Assembly (NCBI GenBank): GCA_905478795.1
Contig: CAJQJX010000022.1
Location: 1-46,874 of the forward strand
Direction: 5' to 3'
Source: an uncultured Flavobacteriales bacterium
GTDB taxonomy: Bacteria; Bacteroidota; Bacteroidia; Flavobacteriales_D; Sanyastnellaceae
Length of the DNA: 46,874 nt
Of the stretch, positions 38,203-46,155 are shown piece by piece. The first letter of the stretch is position 1. Every line of letters starts with the position of its first letter. The position numbers and the translations under genes are program-made. The notes under the pieces are model-generated. The model did no database searches and was not told where the DNA came from. It worked only from the letters and a program-made list of their open reading frames with translations.

Positions 38203-39251
38203 GCTTGTATAGGTAGACGGCGGACCTCTGCCAAGAGGGTGGACAGGTCGATGGGGACCACGCCCGGTTTTTCGCACACAAGTCCGCCGGCAAGATTGGC
38301 GACTTGGGCCATGCTTACCGCGTCCAAACCTTGGGCAAGCAACACGGTAGCAACTGCAATCACGGTGTCTCCAGCGCCTGATACGTCCAGTATTTCTCTG
38401 GGATGTGCGGGCTGTTGAACATCTTGAAGGGGCGTTTTGACCCTGACGCCACGTTCAGAAAGGGTCAACAATACGGTATCCGGATTCCATTCGGATTGTA
38501 GTCGGTTCAATCCCTCAGTCAGGGCTTGATCCATGGCTTGTTCGTCGCCGTCTTCCCAGAGCAGGCCAAGGCCATCGCGGAGTTCCTTCAAATTCGGTTT
38601 GAACAAGGCGACGTCGCGGTAGCGGTCAAAATGCCGGAATTTAGGGTCCACGGTCACCGGGATGTTCCTGTCCCGGGCCATTCTCAACAAGCCGTCTATG
38701 ACCATTGGTGACAGGGCACCTTTGTCATAGTCCTCGATCAAAATGGCGTCAAAAGAACGCGCAGCCAGGACAGAGGCAAGCTGCTCCAGAAATTGTTGAG
38801 CGTCCTCTCTGTTGAGGTCCGCATCGTCCTCCTCGTCAACCCGGAGCAGGTGCTGTCCACCGCTCATCACCCGGGTCTTGACCGTTGTCCGGCGGTCGCT
38901 CAGTGCGACGATGGCGTCTGAGTCCATGCCCTGTTCTTCGAGGGCTTTTTGCAGATCGCGGCCATCTTGGTCGTGTCCAATGACGCCACCCACCGTGACT
39001 GCGGCGCCCAAAGCTTTGAGGTTCAGTGCCACATTGGCGGCACCACCAGGCCTTCTTTCGCGCAGGGACGCTCTCAGTATGGGGACAGGGGCTTCGGGGC
39101 TGATCCGGTCCACACGTCCTAAGAGGTAGGCGTCGACCATCAAGTCACCCACCACCAAAATCCGCAGGGAGTCCGCATTTTGCAAAGCAGCAACTGTGCG
39201 GTCGCAATCTTCAGGCGACCAGGCGTTTTGGGTGGTGTTTTGAGCGTTCAT
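38199..39251 (-). CDS. rfaE1: D-glycero-beta-D-manno-heptose-7-phosphate kinase (HldE/RfaE1 domain)
   Basis: 350 residues of the PfkB/ribokinase family. GDLMVDAYLLGRVDRISPEAP is the typical RfaE1 opening; GGAANVALNLKALG and the catalytic DVSGAGDTVIAVA follow. It makes heptose-1,7-bisphosphate for ADP-heptose, used in LPS core or S-layer/T9SS-related glycans. The cytidylyl-like second domain of HldE is missing, so a separate RfaE2 is expected elsewhere. Its ATG overlaps the aminotransferase stop by 1 nt (TAATG) and its stop overlaps the trkH start. Confidence 0.92.
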   Translation of the reverse strand: MNAQNTTQNAWSPEDCDRTVAALQNADSLRILVVGDLMVDAYLLGRVDRISPEAPVPILRASLRERRPGGAANVALNLKALGAAVTVGGVIGHDQDGRDLQKALEEQGMDSDAIVALSDRRTTVKTRVMSGGQHLLRVDEEDDADLNREDAQQFLEQLASVLAARSFDAILIEDYDKGALSPMVIDGLLRMARDRNIPVTVDPKFRHFDRYRDVALFKPNLKELRDGLGLLWEDGDEQAMDQALTEGLNRLQSEWNPDTVLLTLSERGVRVKTPLQDVQQPAHPREILDVSGAGDTVIAVATVLLAQGLDAVSMAQVANLAGGLVCEKPGVVPIDLSTLLAEVRRLPIQA

Positions 39252-40447
39252 TACGAGAGGTGTCCCACGGCTTCTGCAATGCGACGGATGGCTTCACGAA
39301 GGACATCGTCCGCGGCTGCGTAGCTGATGCGCATGCAGTTGGGAGAACCAAAAGCGTCTCCACCGACGGTGGCGACGTCTGCAGTCTCCAAAAGGTACAT
39401 GGCCAAATCTTGGCCACTTTGGATGGTGTGTCCCGCGTGGGATTTTCCAAACAGCGCAGAAACGTCGGGGAAGATGTAGAACGCTCCTTTGGGGACATTC
39501 ACCTCAAACCCGTCAATGCCACGAAGCCCTGCGATGACCAAGTCCCTGCGCGCCAAAAACGCCGTCTTCATATCGGCCGCAAGGGCGCCACCCCCGTGCA
39601 TGGCCTCGGCGGTTGCTTTTTGGGAGATTCCACTGGCGCCGCTCGTGAATTGGCCTTGCAGCTTGGTGCAGGCTGCGGCAATCCATTGTGGTGCAGCAAT
39701 GTATCCGATGCGCCAGCCCGTCATGGCGAATCCCTTGGAGACGCCATTGACTGTAACTGTGCGCTCCATCATGCCGGGTTGTGCTGCAAAACTTGCGTGT
39801 TGCTCGGTGAAGTTGATGTATTCGTAAATCTCATCGGAGACAACAATGGCGTGGGGGTGTGCGCTGATTACAGCGGCCAATGCCGCCATCTCTTCTGCCG
39901 TGTAAACGCTGCCCGAAGGGTTGTTGGGAGAGTTGAGCATGACAACGCGGGTGCGGTCCGTGAGCGCATGGCGCAGTTGGTCTGCGGTCATCTTGAAGTC
40001 CTGGGCGATGCCGGTTTTGACCTCGACCACTCTACCGCCAGCAAGGTTGACCATGTCGGCATAGCTCACCCAGAATGGGGTGGGAAGGATCACTTCATCG
40101 CCAGCATCTACCAAGCTCAAAATCACATTCATAAGACTGTGCTTGGCGCCTGTAGAAACCACGACTTGATCGGGCTGATAGGTCAGGCCATTGTCGCGCT
40201 TCAATTTGGCGCAAATGGCCTCCCGAACATCGGCAAAGCCGGGGACGGGCGGGTAGTGGGTGTGGTTTTCTTCAATGGCACGGATTCCTGCGGCCTTGAT
40301 CGGGTCGGGCGTGTCGAAGTCGGGTTCGCCCAAAGACAGGCTAATAATGTCACGGCCAGCGGCCTTGAGTTCCCGTGCCTTTCGGCTCATGGCGATGGTG
40401 GCCGATTCGCTCAGGCGGCTGAGCAGTTGTGACGTTCGCGGTTGCAT
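39251..40447 (-). CDS. Class I PLP aminotransferase, aspartate aminotransferase-like
   Basis: 398 residues, fold type I. Landmarks are SLGEPDFDTPDPIKAA, LNSPNNPSGSVYTAEEM, VSDEIYEYINF, the PLP lysine in NGVSKGFAMTGWRIGYI, and CMRISYA near the C-terminus with the carboxylate-binding Arg. This is the AspC/AspB (subgroup I-beta/gamma) type, transferring amino groups between aspartate and 2-oxoglutarate, possibly also prephenate or aromatics. It has its own perfect promoter box in the 34-nt gap after the symporter gene and heads a coupled string of genes down to mpl. Confidence 0.92.
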   Translation of the reverse strand: MQPRTSQLLSRLSESATIAMSRKARELKAAGRDIISLSLGEPDFDTPDPIKAAGIRAIEENHTHYPPVPGFADVREAICAKLKRDNGLTYQPDQVVVSTGAKHSLMNVILSLVDAGDEVILPTPFWVSYADMVNLAGGRVVEVKTGIAQDFKMTADQLRHALTDRTRVVMLNSPNNPSGSVYTAEEMAALAAVISAHPHAIVVSDEIYEYINFTEQHASFAAQPGMMERTVTVNGVSKGFAMTGWRIGYIAAPQWIAAACTKLQGQFTSGASGISQKATAEAMHGGGALAADMKTAFLARRDLVIAGLRGIDGFEVNVPKGAFYIFPDVSALFGKSHAGHTIQSGQDLAMYLLETADVATVGGDAFGSPNCMRISYAAADDVLREAIRRIAEAVGHLS

Positions 40448-40453
40448 GTCTGT

Positions 40454-40464
40454 TGTCTAAGACA
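40454..40464. promoter_or_regulatory. Perfect small palindrome at the transcription start region
   Basis: TGTCTAAGACA is a perfect inverted repeat around one base. It lies immediately downstream of the aminotransferase -7 box, where transcription would start, and 6 nt before the ATG. It could be an operator; chance is possible at this length. Confidence 0.3.
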
Positions 40465-40472
40465 CAAAATTA
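40465..40472 (-). promoter_or_regulatory. TAnnTTTG promoter box for the aminotransferase operon
   Basis: On the minus strand TAATTTTG is a perfect match 17 nt before the ATG. TTGG occurs 20 nt upstream, a fair -33 element. Confidence 0.65.
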
Positions 40473-40481
40473 CGGAGAGGC

Positions 40482-41957
40482 TTAGGCCTTTTCCCCAATC
40501 TTGGCCATCAACCATGCACCGAGCCATGTCAGAAAGCCATTAACGGGCAGCAGAGCGAAGCCGAAACTGAAGCCTTGCGACACAGCAAACTGCTCGAGGG
40601 CCCAGCCTGTAACCGGCGCCAAAATGGCGACAGCGGGTATCCATCGGTCGAGGGTGGGGTGCGGTCCTGGGTGGGACAGGGCGAAGGCAAAAAGTCCCAG
40701 AAGCGGGCCGTATGTGTAGCCCGCGATTTTAAAGAGGGCGGCGATCACGGAGGTGTCATTCACGGCGTGGAATATGAGAATGAGTGCCCCAACGCCCATG
40801 GACACCCACAAATGAATGCGCTGTCTTTGTGACTTTCCTGCATCTGTTCCTTGGCCTTCTGCATCGATGCCCAGAAAATCAACACACACTGAAGTGGTCA
40901 ATGCCGTGAGCGCCGAGTCTGCGGAAGACAGCGCGGCAGCCACAAGCCCGAGCAGAAACAATACGGGCAAGGCCAGTCCCAATCCGCCATCGAGCGCCAC
41001 CCGTGCAAAGAGCAGGTCGGGCTTTCCCGGTTCCATTCCAGAGGCTGCTGCGTGCATGAGCAGTAGGGCTCCAAGTCCTAAAAACATGAGGTTCACAAAG
41101 ACGAGGACCACCGAGAATGACGCCATGTTGGTTTGGGCGTCTTTGAGGTTGCGGCAGCTCAAGTTCTTCTGCATCATGTCCTGGTCCAATCCGGTCATAC
41201 ACAGTGCAATAAAGGCGCCTGCAACGAGGTCTTTGACGCCGTGATGGGGTGCTCCCCAATCGTCAAAGAACCACCATTGGGAATGTCCGGATGCGGCAAT
41301 GGCTTGTGGAATGTCAAGGAGGCCCAACCCAAGTTCTTGGCCAATCAACCACACCGCGGCGGCGGCGGCCAGCAGCATGCAGGCGGTCTGCAGGGTGTCG
41401 GTCCAAACGACTGTGGCAATGCCGCCTTGACGGGTGTATGCCCAAATGGCTCCAAGTACGAGTACAATGAGGGCTGTTAGTCTGATCCAGCCGCCTGCGA
41501 CTCCGGTGGGTGGGAGTAAGGTTTCGTTGAGTACCAAGACCACCAGGTATAGGCGAAAAGCGGCGCCAATGCTCCGGGAAAGCAGGAAAAAGGCCGCCCC
41601 GGTTTTGTACGCATTGTTGCCAATGCGGTCACCCAAAAAACGGTAGATGCTGGTCAGCTTAAGTCTGTAGTAGAGGGGGAGCAAAATGCCTATGATCGCC
41701 GCGTAACCAAACAAGTAGCCAATGACCATTTGCATGTAGCCGAACCCTTGTTCACCGACCCAACCCGGAACAGAGAGGAATGTGACGCCACTTAAGCTCG
41801 TCCCGACCATGCCGAAAGCAACGGCCCACCAAGGGCTACGCCGGCCACCAACGGAGAAGTCGGCCATCGAATTGCTCTTGCCTGTGCGTTGCCCAATCCA
41901 CAGCAGCAATCCGAGATACCCCAATACGGCCAGCCCGGCCCACCATTCAACATGCAT
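40482..41957 (-). CDS. Sodium:solute symporter family transporter
   Basis: 491 residues with about 13 membrane segments. SSS-family marks are ADFSVGGRRSPWWAVAFGMVG near the start with GTSLSGVTFLSVPGW, the sodium-site helix near LFGYAAIIGILLPLYYRL, and the conserved C-terminal ALSSADSALTALTTS. The substrate cannot be told; it could be a sugar, an amino acid or an organic acid. It is divergent from recR across 168 bp. A box with one mismatch (TAGCTTGG) lies 4 nt before its ATG. Confidence 0.92.
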   Translation of the reverse strand: MHVEWWAGLAVLGYLGLLLWIGQRTGKSNSMADFSVGGRRSPWWAVAFGMVGTSLSGVTFLSVPGWVGEQGFGYMQMVIGYLFGYAAIIGILLPLYYRLKLTSIYRFLGDRIGNNAYKTGAAFFLLSRSIGAAFRLYLVVLVLNETLLPPTGVAGGWIRLTALIVLVLGAIWAYTRQGGIATVVWTDTLQTACMLLAAAAAVWLIGQELGLGLLDIPQAIAASGHSQWWFFDDWGAPHHGVKDLVAGAFIALCMTGLDQDMMQKNLSCRNLKDAQTNMASFSVVLVFVNLMFLGLGALLLMHAAASGMEPGKPDLLFARVALDGGLGLALPVLFLLGLVAAALSSADSALTALTTSVCVDFLGIDAEGQGTDAGKSQRQRIHLWVSMGVGALILIFHAVNDTSVIAALFKIAGYTYGPLLGLFAFALSHPGPHPTLDRWIPAVAILAPVTGWALEQFAVSQGFSFGFALLPVNGFLTWLGAWLMAKIGEKA

Positions 41958-41961
41958 GCTG

Positions 41962-41969
41962 CCAAGCTA
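41962..41969 (-). promoter_or_regulatory. Weak promoter-like box before the symporter gene
   Basis: On the minus strand TAGCTTGG has five of the six fixed bases of TAnnTTTG and is followed by CAGC and ATG. Confidence 0.3.
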
Positions 41970-42125
41970 CTGCGCGACCGCAACATGGCCTTGGGCCCTG
42001 GGCTGCAACTTTAGATTGTGGCCAGTGGTGGGTGCCGTTGGTGGCTGGTTTCTATGCGGCTGATGCCTTTGGGCACTGTGACGTTCGTCATAGGCTTGGC
42101 ACCGGTTAACTTCGCGAGCGTGGAA

Positions 42126-42752
42126 ATGCCCTCTCGCCTCATAGACCGAGCTGTCGATCAGATTGCTGGATTGCCCGGTGTTGGCCGAAGAACTGCGCTG
42201 CGTTTGGCTTTGCATTTGCTCGGGCGCAATGAAGAAGACGTGCGCAGATTTACTGAGGCCATTCAGGATATGAAGGAGGGCGTCTTATCGTGTAGCACAT
42301 GCGGCAACTTGGGAGAGGAGGAGGTGTGTTCGATTTGTTTGGATGGCAGGCGAGACCCTTCCCGTATTGCCATCGTGGAGGATCTGCGGGACTTGTTGGC
42401 CATTGAGTCTACTGGTCATTTTAAGGGGCGCTACCACGTTTTGGGCGGGGTCATCAGTCCCATGGATGGCATTGGTCCTGCTGACTTGCGCATAGAGTCT
42501 CTGTTGGGGAGGGCGGGCAACCCAGAGGTCAAGGAGGTGATTTTTGCATTGCCGACGACCATGGAGGGCGACACCACGGCTTTTTACATCAACAAGCGGC
42601 TTCAGGGTACAGAAATTGAAGTCACCACGCTGGCAAGGGGTGTCGCGGTTGGGGACGAATTGCAGTATGCCGATGAGCTCACCTTGATCCGCTCTTTGCA
42701 GCAGCGCTTGCCATATAGCGTGGCCAGTAACGCCAACAATACGGGGTCATGA
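42126..42752 (+). CDS. recR: Recombination protein RecR
   Basis: 208 residues from MPSRLIDRAVDQIAGLPGVG; the frame extends further upstream without similarity. It has the helix-hairpin-helix (GLPGVGRRTALRLALHLL), the C4 zinc finger (CSTCGNLGEEEVCSIC), and the Toprim domain with IAIVEDLRDLLAIES and LGGVISPMDGIGP. Usual length. It works with RecF/RecO to load RecA at gaps. A box with one mismatch (TAACTTCG, 42107-42114) gives an 11-nt leader. It overlaps the following glycosyltransferase by 4 nt (ATGA). Confidence 0.97.
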   Translation: MPSRLIDRAVDQIAGLPGVGRRTALRLALHLLGRNEEDVRRFTEAIQDMKEGVLSCSTCGNLGEEEVCSICLDGRRDPSRIAIVEDLRDLLAIESTGHFKGRYHVLGGVISPMDGIGPADLRIESLLGRAGNPEVKEVIFALPTTMEGDTTAFYINKRLQGTEIEVTTLARGVAVGDELQYADELTLIRSLQQRLPYSVASNANNTGS

Positions 42753-44647
42753 AGCTCACTGTTGTTGTGGTCAGTTTTAATGTGAAGGGATACCTCTCTT
42801 TGTGCATTTCATCTGCTCTAAAGGCGATGAAACGACTGGGTGACGGGCAATCGGAACTTTACGTTATTGACAACGCAAGTTCTGATGGTTCAGCGGATTG
42901 GGTTCTTCATTCTCACCCAGAAGTACAATTGATTGCGCTGGATGAGAACGTAGGATTTAGTGCCGCCAATAATGTGGCCCTCCGGCAAGCCAAAGGGGAG
43001 TGGGTGCTCTTGCTCAACCCCGATACCATCGTGCCAGAGGACACTTTTGAGAAGATCTTTGATCATGTGAGCCAACGTCCTGAATTGGGAGGGCTAGGGG
43101 TGCCGATGTATGATGGCACAGGTGCTTGGCTTCCAGAAAGCAAGCGTGGCCTCCCAACGCCTTGGGCTTCCTTTTGCCGATTGAGTGGACTGTGGCGCCT
43201 GGCGCCTCGAAGTCCCAGGCTCAACAGTTATTACTTCGGTCACGTCAACCAGGATGAAACCGCAGACATTGAGGTGCTCAGTGGCGCCTTCATGTGGATG
43301 CGTAAAAAGACCTTAGACGAAGTGGGTTTGTTGGATGAGTCTTTCTTTATGTATGGAGAGGATATAGACTTGAGCATCAGGATAATAAAGGGTGGTTGGG
43401 TAAACTGTTACTTTAGTGATGCGCCCATTGTGCATTTTAAGGGAGAGAGCACCAAGAAGGGCAGCCTCTCTTATGTGAGGGTCTTTCATGATGCCATGCG
43501 CATTTTCAGTGAAAAACATTTTGCAGGAGGGCAGGCCATGGCCATGCGTTGGATGATCCGATTGGGCATTCGACTTCGTGCGATTTCCGCCTTTCTTCAT
43601 GGCTTGGTGCAGCGTCACAGTCTGGCTGTGGCGGATGTGGTGCTGTCTGCTGCCACTGGAATAGCAGTGGTAGGCTTTCATGGGGCAACCACGGGTATTG
43701 TTCACCCATTGGCTCCTTCATTGTCCTTAGTGGGCATAGGGGCGTTTTCTACGTGGTGGGCGGGACGTTGGTTTGGCTCTGCCGATCGCCCATTCCACAG
43801 GTTGCGGGTTTTGATGGCGGGTTTGACCGCTTCCGTTTCTGTAATTGTGGTTTACTCCTTGCTTCCAGAAGCGCTCAGAGTGAGCCGTTTATCGACTTCA
43901 CTCTTGGCTGTTATTGTAGGGTTGATTCCCTTCTTAGTACGTGCTGTTTTGGTCGGTATCCGTCCTGTTCGGTACCGCTGGAGGACGTCTAGACCCAGGG
44001 TTACTGTGGTTGCGCCTGCTGATCGCCATGTTGCGATCGTGGATTGGGTCCAATCTTCTTACGGTAGTTCTTTAGATGTCAATAAGATGTCTTCTTTTAC
44101 ACGGAGTTCAACGCGAAGTGAGAATCTTGAACAAAGTGATTTATTGCTGTATGCGGCCTCAATGGGAGGTTCTGAATGTTTAGCAGCCATTCGTGCAGCG
44201 AGTGCGCATGGAGAAGACCTGCGCATTGTCCCTTCAGATTTGTTGTTGGCTTTGGGAGGCATCCGGCGGGATGGAGCGCCGACGGCGAATCTCTCTTGGG
44301 GCGCCGATGGTTTGGGGCGATTGGACCGTATGAGGGCCAAGCGCCGGTTGGATTTGATTTGGGCCACTGTGGTGCTGTTGGTTGGCGGAGGAAAAGGCAG
44401 GCATTCAGCGTCTTTTAGCCGAAAGAATGCGTGGCGTGTGATGAAGGGGGAGATGACCTGGATAGGATTTCATGGTGGCTGGGATGGTGCAGAAAGGCTG
44501 CCAGAGATGGCCGAAGGCGCCCTGTTTGCGGGTACAGGTGACCGCGCGCTGACTCCAGAAGAGGCGAGGCGGCTGGATTTGAGGCATGCGTCAGATTTTG
44601 GTTGGATGAGGGATTTGGAGTTGTTGATGAACTTGAGAATGGATTGA
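42749..44647 (+). CDS. Family 2 glycosyltransferase with C-terminal sugar-transferase-like tail
   Basis: 632 residues. The N-terminal GT-A domain (1-255) is a rhamnosyltransferase-like GT2: VVVVSFNVKGYLSLCI, VIDNASSDGS, LLLNPDTIVPED (metal site) and SFFMYGEDIDLSIRI. Residues 285-405 contain about four hydrophobic segments, then a soluble stretch (410-525). The last 105 residues resemble the ends of bacterial sugar transferases (WcaJ/PglC-like): RRLDLIWATVVLLVGG, NAWRVMKGEMTWIG, and a final DFGWMRDLELLMNLRM. The catalytic middle of that family (the F-x-R-x-R and K-F-R-S-M region) is missing. So the whole looks like a GT2 fused to a membrane/sugar-transferase scaffold that has lost its active site. 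Role in surface polysaccharide synthesis is inferred. Confidence 0.8.
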   Translation: MKLTVVVVSFNVKGYLSLCISSALKAMKRLGDGQSELYVIDNASSDGSADWVLHSHPEVQLIALDENVGFSAANNVALRQAKGEWVLLLNPDTIVPEDTFEKIFDHVSQRPELGGLGVPMYDGTGAWLPESKRGLPTPWASFCRLSGLWRLAPRSPRLNSYYFGHVNQDETADIEVLSGAFMWMRKKTLDEVGLLDESFFMYGEDIDLSIRIIKGGWVNCYFSDAPIVHFKGESTKKGSLSYVRVFHDAMRIFSEKHFAGGQAMAMRWMIRLGIRLRAISAFLHGLVQRHSLAVADVVLSAATGIAVVGFHGATTGIVHPLAPSLSLVGIGAFSTWWAGRWFGSADRPFHRLRVLMAGLTASVSVIVVYSLLPEALRVSRLSTSLLAVIVGLIPFLVRAVLVGIRPVRYRWRTSRPRVTVVAPADRHVAIVDWVQSSYGSSLDVNKMSSFTRSSTRSENLEQSDLLLYAASMGGSECLAAIRAASAHGEDLRIVPSDLLLALGGIRRDGAPTANLSWGADGLGRLDRMRAKRRLDLIWATVVLLVGGGKGRHSASFSRKNAWRVMKGEMTWIGFHGGWDGAERLPEMAEGALFAGTGDRALTPEEARRLDLRHASDFGWMRDLELLMNLRMD

Positions 44648-44680
44648 TGTAAAGGGGCAAAATCAAGGTATGCTGGTGTG

Positions 44681-44688
44681 TACCTTTG
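44681..44688 (+). promoter_or_regulatory. TAnnTTTG promoter box for the E2 gene
   Basis: TACCTTTG is a perfect match 36 nt before the ATG at 44725 in the 77-nt gap. It supports that ATG over the in-frame upstream TTG at 44686. Confidence 0.5.
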
Positions 44689-44724
44689 GGGCCGTACATC
44701 AAACCCCCTCCGGGCAATACATCC

Positions 44725-46062
44725 ATGGAGATCCTTCTACCGAAAATGGGCGAGAGCGTGGCTGAGGCGACCATCATCAGATGGTCGGTCGAAGAAGGCC
44801 AGCGTGTCTCAGCAGACGAACCGCTTATTGAAATTGCGACGGATAAAGTCGACTCAGAAGTCCCTGCCCCAGAAGATGGGGTTTTGGTCAAGCGCCTCGT
44901 TTCAGAGGGCGATGTCGTCCTGGTAGGCCAGCCGATTGCTGAATTCGCGGTTGAAGGCGAGCCAGCCGTGGAGATGGCAGCAACAGCACCTTCACCTGCT
45001 GAAAAAGCACCTGCACCTGTTCCAGCGTCAGCTCCGGCACCAGCTCCTGCAGAAGATGTAGTGGCCACCCTAGAGGCACCATTGGTGGCATCAAATGGTG
45101 CTCTAGGTGAAGCAAAGCCTGCCCGCATGAGCGGCGGTCGATTTTACAGTCCCTTGGTCAGAAGTATGGCCGAAAAGGAAGGGGTCTCTCAAGCAGAATT
45201 GGATGCCATTGCAGGTTCTGGAAAGAATGGGCGGGTGACCAAAAGCGACATGCGCGCTTTCATAGAATCCCGTGGCCAGCAGCAGTCTGCGCCGGCACCG
45301 GTATCTGCTCCCGCTCCAAAAGCGGCTGCGCCAGCAGCCTCAATCAGTGGTGAGGATGAAATTGTGGAGATGGACCGCATGCGAAAGCTCATTGCAGACC
45401 ACATGGTGCGCAGTGTGCAGACCAGTCCTCATGTGACCTCCTTTGTAGAGGCAGATGTGACCCGCATTGTCGACTGGAGGAACAAGAACAAAAACACCTT
45501 CCAAGAGAAGACCGGTCAAAAGCTCACGTTTACGCCGTTTTTTATTGAAGCAGTGGCCAAGGCGCTTCGTGATTTTCCCGGAGTCAACGCCAGCATTGAC
45601 GGTGACCGCATCATCCTAAAGAAAGGCATCCATATAGGTCTGGCCGCAGCTACACCGGAGGGCAATTTGATTGTACCCGTCATCCGCAATGCGGACCGTT
45701 ACAACCTCAATGGATTGGCTACCGTGGTGAATGATCTTGCTCACCGCGCGAGAACAGGGGCCTTGAAGCCAGACGAAATCAGTGGGGGCACCTACACGGT
45801 ATCCAACGTGGGTACGTTTGGAAATGTCTTTGGGACCCCCATCATAAACCAGCCACAAGTAGGCATTTTGGCCTTGGGGGCGATCCGCAAGAAGCCGGCA
45901 GTGGTCGAAACGGAAGAGGGGGACGTGATCGCCATCAGGCACATGATGTTCCTTTCCCACAGCTATGATCACCGTGTGGTGGACGGTCAGCTGGGGGGCA
46001 GTTTTGTGCGCCGGGTAGGGGACTATTTGGAAGGGTTTGACCCTCACCGAAGCCCCGTTTGA
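44725..46062 (+). CDS. Dihydrolipoamide acyltransferase, E2 of a 2-oxoacid dehydrogenase
   Basis: 445 residues from MEILLPKMGESVAEA. One lipoyl domain (1-77) has the modified lysine K41 in EIATDKVDSEVPAP. An Ala/Pro-rich linker follows (about 85-115). A peripheral-subunit-binding domain (RFYSPLVRSMAEKEGVSQAE...GRVTKSD, about 138-178) and a second Ala/Pro linker come next. The catalytic acyltransferase core starts near EDEIVEMDRMRKLIADHM; its active site is SYDHRVVDGQLGGSF. The DKVDSE lipoyl motif fits branched-chain or 2-oxoglutarate E2s better than typical pyruvate E2s. No E1 or E3 gene is nearby, so the substrate is open. Confidence 0.93.
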   Translation: MEILLPKMGESVAEATIIRWSVEEGQRVSADEPLIEIATDKVDSEVPAPEDGVLVKRLVSEGDVVLVGQPIAEFAVEGEPAVEMAATAPSPAEKAPAPVPASAPAPAPAEDVVATLEAPLVASNGALGEAKPARMSGGRFYSPLVRSMAEKEGVSQAELDAIAGSGKNGRVTKSDMRAFIESRGQQQSAPAPVSAPAPKAAAPAASISGEDEIVEMDRMRKLIADHMVRSVQTSPHVTSFVEADVTRIVDWRNKNKNTFQEKTGQKLTFTPFFIEAVAKALRDFPGVNASIDGDRIILKKGIHIGLAAATPEGNLIVPVIRNADRYNLNGLATVVNDLAHRARTGALKPDEISGGTYTVSNVGTFGNVFGTPIINQPQVGILALGAIRKKPAVVETEEGDVIAIRHMMFLSHSYDHRVVDGQLGGSFVRRVGDYLEGFDPHRSPV

Positions 46063-46155
46063 GGAAAACTTGTGCATTTGTAGGACTTTACCTGCTATAA
46101 TCAGAGGGCTTGGTTGACGGATTTATTTGTCTCTGTCATCTAATTTGCGTCCAAC

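Noticed and set aside
39260-40432. 390-residue open frame antisense to the aminotransferase
   Set aside because: The minus strand has a complete class I aminotransferase with the PLP lysine and all landmarks; the plus frame has no recognisable motif and is a by-product of GC-rich codon use.
46093-46100. TATAAT-like sequence before the PorE-like gene
   Set aside because: The E. coli-type -10 box is not the main housekeeping form in Bacteroidota and no suitable -35 lies at 17 nt.
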